A DNA stretch of 64,000 nt from NCBI GenBank assembly GCA_017302835.1, contig JAFLCC010000007.1, forward strand, positions 1-64,000. Reading direction: 5' to 3'. A model generated the notes under the pieces. That model did no database searches, was not told where the DNA came from, and worked only from the letters and a program-made list of their open reading frames with translations. This DNA comes from Deltaproteobacteria bacterium (lineage in GTDB: Bacteria; Bdellovibrionota; Bdellovibrionia; Bdellovibrionales; Bdellovibrionaceae). This document shows positions 60,446-64,000 of this stretch, piece by piece; positions within the stretch are counted from its first letter, which is position 1, and the number at the start of each line of letters is the position of its first letter. The position numbers and the translations under genes were made by a program.

Positions 60446-63400
60446 ATGAGTTTACACTTTAAAAGAGTTTTTTCCACGGTTGTCATTTTATTGTTTTTCA
60501 TTGCTTCTGCTGGTTTTGCAAATCTGCAAAATGCCGATTCAAAGTTTAAATCCAAATTATACAATGAAGCCGCAAAACTATACGAGGAAGAAGTAAGAAA
60601 AGACAACTATAAGTCTTTAGAAGTGGAAATAAAAGAAGAGATAGTCCTTAAACTGACACAAAGTTTGATTTTATCAAATGCGTTTGAAAAAGCCTTGCTA
60701 CAAATTTCCAAATTAAATTTGACAGAGAAAAGCAAAAATTACCCCTTTTATTTGTTGTTAAAGGCAAAGTCTTTTGAAAAGTATTTACAAAATTATCGAT
60801 ATCAAATGCAACAGCTAGTAGTTGAAGGGGAAACGGATATTCTTAAAAAATCCCCAGCATACTTTGAGGGGCAAATCCGTGAAATAACCCAAAACCTTTG
60901 GCAAAATCGACTTGAGTATTTAAATATAGTTTTAGCTGAAAATTTATATTTATTTGATATGTCGAGTGCTGACTCAGAATTAATTCCTACCTTTTATGAT
61001 TATCTTATGACTCAGTTTCAGGCGAATTATCAATGGCAAAATGTTAAAGAATTTAATATTGAAAAAATGTTAAAAGAAGCCTCTGAAGTCGAGGCAAAGT
61101 CTTCACTATTAAAGTCAATGACTGCACCATTTTCACAAAGTGAGATTAATAAAAAAAGATCTTATATTCGCGAGAAGTGGTTAATTGAGTTAAAAAAGCG
61201 CGAATGGCAAATTCCACAGTACGTTGATTATGAATTCAACTTTACGGAAAGTAAGGAAGAAAAAGAAGCTATTGAAAAAAACAAAGAGCTGTCAGACAAA
61301 ATGAATTTCTTTTTAGTGGGTCTAAAAACCTCTCGAGCGAAATCGGAATGGTATGTTCTACTTGCAAAAAACGAATTTAAAAATAAAGATTTTGAAAAGA
61401 GCTATACTTATTGCGAAAAAGCGCTGGATTTATACAAATCTCAAATCTCTGCTGAGTGTTTTGAGATTCAAAGATCCATTGCCAACAAAGAGATGAACTT
61501 TGCCCACGGTTTATTTGATTCTGAAGAAGAAATTGAAGTGCCGTTGAAGGTACGTAATTTTGATAAAATATTTATACGTCTGTATGAAGTTCCTTTTGAT
61601 GGGAACTGGGATAAAGCCTTATCAGACTTTAGAAGCTCTACAAACGTTTATCTTGATAACGAGCGCATAAAAAAATGCTTATTGGAAAAACCTGTTTTGG
61701 AAACAGAAATAAGTGCTAACACAAAAAGAAAACATACCTACAGTGAGACCTTAATTAAGATTTCTAAACGTCAACCTGGACGATATATAATATTGGCCTC
61801 TGAACATAAGAGCTTTGAGTTTGAAAAAAAATTTATTGCCGGGACCTTTGTATTAATTAGCGATTTGGTTATGCTCACTCAAACGGGCATCGAGTTTAAT
61901 TCTGAAAAATCATTGGCTGTTAAGGATATAATGAATTTGCCAACTCAGCATTTTTATTATTTTAATTTCATTACTGGAAAATTAGAAAAAAATGTCAATT
62001 TGCTGTACTCATTAAATCATAAGGCCAACCAGTTACTGCAAAATCAAAATGATAAATCTAGTGTCTGGGATGATTGGGATTTTACGGGACAACAAAGATT
62101 AGGCTATGGCCATCAATTATATGCAGTGGCTTATAAGGGAAAATCTTTTTCGTATTTAAATCAGTACATAAATAAAACACATCAACAAAAAGTGGATATG
62201 ATTATAGAGAAAGACCGCCCTATTTATCGCCCCGGGCAAAAGATTAATTTCAAGGTGATGGCCTTACAACGGGTTCCTTTTGGTTGGCAAGTGATGCCTT
62301 TTAGGAAAGTCACAGTAACTATCAAAGATGCGAATTACAAACAAGCTCATACGGTAGACTTAAAACTAAATGAAATGGGGTCCTCTAGTGGTGAGTTTGA
62401 AATTCCTAAAACGGCTTTGTTGGGAAATTACCATATTGAAGCGCTTATTCAAGATCAGGATTTGAATTTAACAAATGTTGTGAAAAACTTTACCGAGTAT
62501 TTCAAAGTTGAAGAGTATAAACGGCCTGAGTTTTTTGTGGAAATTCCTAAGTCAGAATCAGTTTGGGTGTTTAATAAAAAATCCAAAATTCTGATCAAGG
62601 CAAAATATTATCATGGTTCCCCAGTAAAAAATGCGGTGGTTAACTATAATATAACTCCGCAGGCGTTTTGGCCTTGGTTTTATCGCCCGTGGTTTTATGA
62701 TCAAATCGTCACTCATGGAACTGATCCATCCGCAGAGCAAAAAATGGCTGGCTCTGGAACGACAAATGATAAAGGAGAGTTAGAGATCGAATACACTCCA
62801 CAAAGTAAATCAGAATCCCCGATGCAATACTCGGTAAAGGCAGATATTCGTGACACCGGTGGTAGAACTATTTCTGGAAACCAAAGTTTTTATGCCAATA
62901 AATCTGAATATGTTATTCAATTGGTTCAAGATAAAAACTTTTTCTTTAGCAATGAAAATCCAAAATACACTGTAGATTTGAAAGATTTGAACGGAAGAAA
63001 ATATGCTGGCGATGTTCGTTTTGTTTTGTCTGAAGTATTGCCTCCTACTTCAGAGCAATTAAAAAAGTTAAAAGATAAAGAAAAGAATCCTTACGGGAAC
63101 CCTGAATATCCATACTATCCGCAGTTTCGAAGAGGATATGCCTCTCATCATACTCCAGAGCATGATGTTAATTTTTACCTTAAGGATTTAACAAAAAAAG
63201 AAGTTGAAAAGAAAAACTTAAAAGTGAAACTTGAAAAATCATTGAATGCTGAATTTTCAATACTTAAAGAAGGTTTTTATCATTTAAAGGCGGAATCTTT
63301 GGATTCGCAAAATGTTAGCGCCAGTAATGAATTGTACTTTATGGTTTATCAAAATGGGGAAATGATATCTCAGTTTTATTTACCTAAATTTACCTTGCAG

Positions 63401-64000
63401 GAAAAAAAGTCCTACCAAGTAGGCGATAAAATTAAAATCATTTTTGGTTCAAGTCAGTTGATGGGCGATGCTGTCGTCAATGTTTTAAGAAGGCAGTTTT
63501 TAGGAGCAAATAAGATCTATAGTGATAAAATCAAATTTAGACTTTTTGAATTTAAGGCTGAAGATCAGTTTCAAAGAAATGTCACATTCACTTGGTTTGG
63601 CTGGGGCGAAAGGAAAGTGATTCAAGGTAGTGAAAATATTGAAATTGAACCTTATAACAAAAAGCTTAATTTAGTGTTGGAATATAAAAAGGAATTAAAG
63701 CCCCGTGATAAGCAAAGTTTAAAAATCAAAGTCGAGAACTCGTCTTCAAATCTTGAGGGATTGTTAAAAGTCTATGATCAGTCATTAGAGTATTATGGCA
63801 AAGATTCTAAAGATCGTTTCATGGAACTTTATTCCTCGGATGAATCATCACAGCCTGTTTACGCTTTTGAATTTTACCCTCAGACAACTCCAGTGCCAGA
63901 AAAAATAAATGTTTTTAGTGCCATGATTGAACTTTTTAGAAAAAACGTAAATCTGAAAAGACCACCTAGATTAAATATTGATTTTGATATGTATGCTTAT
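60446..64000 (+). CDS. Bacterial alpha-2-macroglobulin family protein (partial, runs off the right edge)
   Basis: An open frame of 1185 codons from an ATG at 60446 reaches the last base of the window. A signal peptide (LHFKRVFSTVVILLFFIASAGFA) sends it to the periplasm. The first 560 residues are mostly helical with some beta regions and resemble no domain I know. From about 585 the MG2 signature appears (DRPIYRPGQKINFK, residues 590-603) and immunoglobulin-like macroglobulin domains follow up to the edge. Bacterial macroglobulins trap proteases that breach the outer membrane. The bait region and any thioester CxEQ motif lie beyond 64000, so its type cannot be decided. Confidence 0.88.
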   Translation, partial: MSLHFKRVFSTVVILLFFIASAGFANLQNADSKFKSKLYNEAAKLYEEEVRKDNYKSLEVEIKEEIVLKLTQSLILSNAFEKALLQISKLNLTEKSKNYPFYLLLKAKSFEKYLQNYRYQMQQLVVEGETDILKKSPAYFEGQIREITQNLWQNRLEYLNIVLAENLYLFDMSSADSELIPTFYDYLMTQFQANYQWQNVKEFNIEKMLKEASEVEAKSSLLKSMTAPFSQSEINKKRSYIREKWLIELKKREWQIPQYVDYEFNFTESKEEKEAIEKNKELSDKMNFFLVGLKTSRAKSEWYVLLAKNEFKNKDFEKSYTYCEKALDLYKSQISAECFEIQRSIANKEMNFAHGLFDSEEEIEVPLKVRNFDKIFIRLYEVPFDGNWDKALSDFRSSTNVYLDNERIKKCLLEKPVLETEISANTKRKHTYSETLIKISKRQPGRYIILASEHKSFEFEKKFIAGTFVLISDLVMLTQTGIEFNSEKSLAVKDIMNLPTQHFYYFNFITGKLEKNVNLLYSLNHKANQLLQNQNDKSSVWDDWDFTGQQRLGYGHQLYAVAYKGKSFSYLNQYINKTHQQKVDMIIEKDRPIYRPGQKINFKVMALQRVPFGWQVMPFRKVTVTIKDANYKQAHTVDLKLNEMGSSSGEFEIPKTALLGNYHIEALIQDQDLNLTNVVKNFTEYFKVEEYKRPEFFVEIPKSESVWVFNKKSKILIKAKYYHGSPVKNAVVNYNITPQAFWPWFYRPWFYDQIVTHGTDPSAEQKMAGSGTTNDKGELEIEYTPQSKSESPMQYSVKADIRDTGGRTISGNQSFYANKSEYVIQLVQDKNFFFSNENPKYTVDLKDLNGRKYAGDVRFVLSEVLPPTSEQLKKLKDKEKNPYGNPEYPYYPQFRRGYASHHTPEHDVNFYLKDLTKKEVEKKNLKVKLEKSLNAEFSILKEGFYHLKAESLDSQNVSASNELYFMVYQNGEMISQFYLPKFTLQEKKSYQVGDKIKIIFGSSQLMGDAVVNVLRRQFLGANKIYSDKIKFRLFEFKAEDQFQRNVTFTWFGWGERKVIQGSENIEIEPYNKKLNLVLEYKKELKPRDKQSLKIKVENSSSNLEGLLKVYDQSLEYYGKDSKDRFMELYSSDESSQPVYAFEFYPQTTPVPEKINVFSAMIELFRKNVNLKRPPRLNIDFDMYAY

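Noticed and set aside
1-64000. CRISPR arrays, insertion sequences, prophage genes
   Set aside because: No regularly spaced repeats of CRISPR length, no transposase, integrase or phage structural gene was seen; the tandem repeats found are short and contiguous.

Overview
The window looks like chromosome of a low-GC, Gram-negative bacterium of the Bdellovibrio type (Bdellovibrionota). This is inferred, not proven. The grounds are an AT-rich genome dense in small secreted proteins and lipoproteins, sigma-54 type regulation, a pheS-pheT-ihfA-merR block, a large bacterial alpha-2-macroglobulin, LpxR-like and envelope-polysaccharide genes, and frequent TTG/GTG starts behind good ribosome binding sites. 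No integrase, transposase, phage structural gene or CRISPR array was seen.

Layout. 1-3.2 kb: the tail of a truncated gene and three secreted proteins, one of them probably cut short by a frameshift. 3.5-13.6 kb: an AspT/YidE-type transporter, lipoproteins, a chalcone-isomerase-like periplasmic protein, a beta-CASP RNase, a fluoride-type CLC antiporter, class II aldolase, a matrixin-like protease, and a 0.5-kb gap carrying a near-consensus sigma-54 promoter in front of hairpins. 13.7-22.8 kb: an envelope block with a polyprenyl-phosphate sugar transferase, PspA, two tandem membrane-anchored Ser/Thr kinases, an O-antigen ligase-like protein and ManC. 22.8-26.6 kb: pstSCAB with a 9-bp tandem repeat between pstS and pstC. 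26.7-29.8 kb: a GmhB-like phosphatase, a secreted EEP-fold enzyme and a higBA-type toxin-antitoxin pair with a repeated operator. 29.8-39.6 kb: a stress-flavoured segment bounded by tRNA-Arg and tRNA-Val, each followed by the same 55-bp sequence. It holds a coiled-coil/Hsp20 fusion, YqjD-like and CsbD proteins, a SYLF protein, an LpxR-like deacylase, a frameshifted DUF1328-like gene, a PspF-shaped sigma-54 activator and a Ca2+ P-type ATPase. 39.6-51.9 kb: a long leftward run miaB-DUF151-gammaCA-guaB-guaA-dnaE-FlgT-like pair-lipB. 52.0-60.3 kb: a secreted trypsin-like protease, merR, ihfA, pheT, pheS, rsmG and a SpoU methyltransferase. 60.4 kb to the end: the first 1185 codons of a bacterial alpha-2-macroglobulin.

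Much of the unexplained structure is intergenic: interleaved 9- and 11-bp inverted repeats before the macroglobulin gene, a 103-nt inverted-repeat element between guaB and guaA, a GC-rich folded segment beside tRNA-Arg, the duplicated tRNA trailer, and a possible sigma-54-driven RNA at 12.2 kb. All functions below are read from sequence motifs and family knowledge without database searches.
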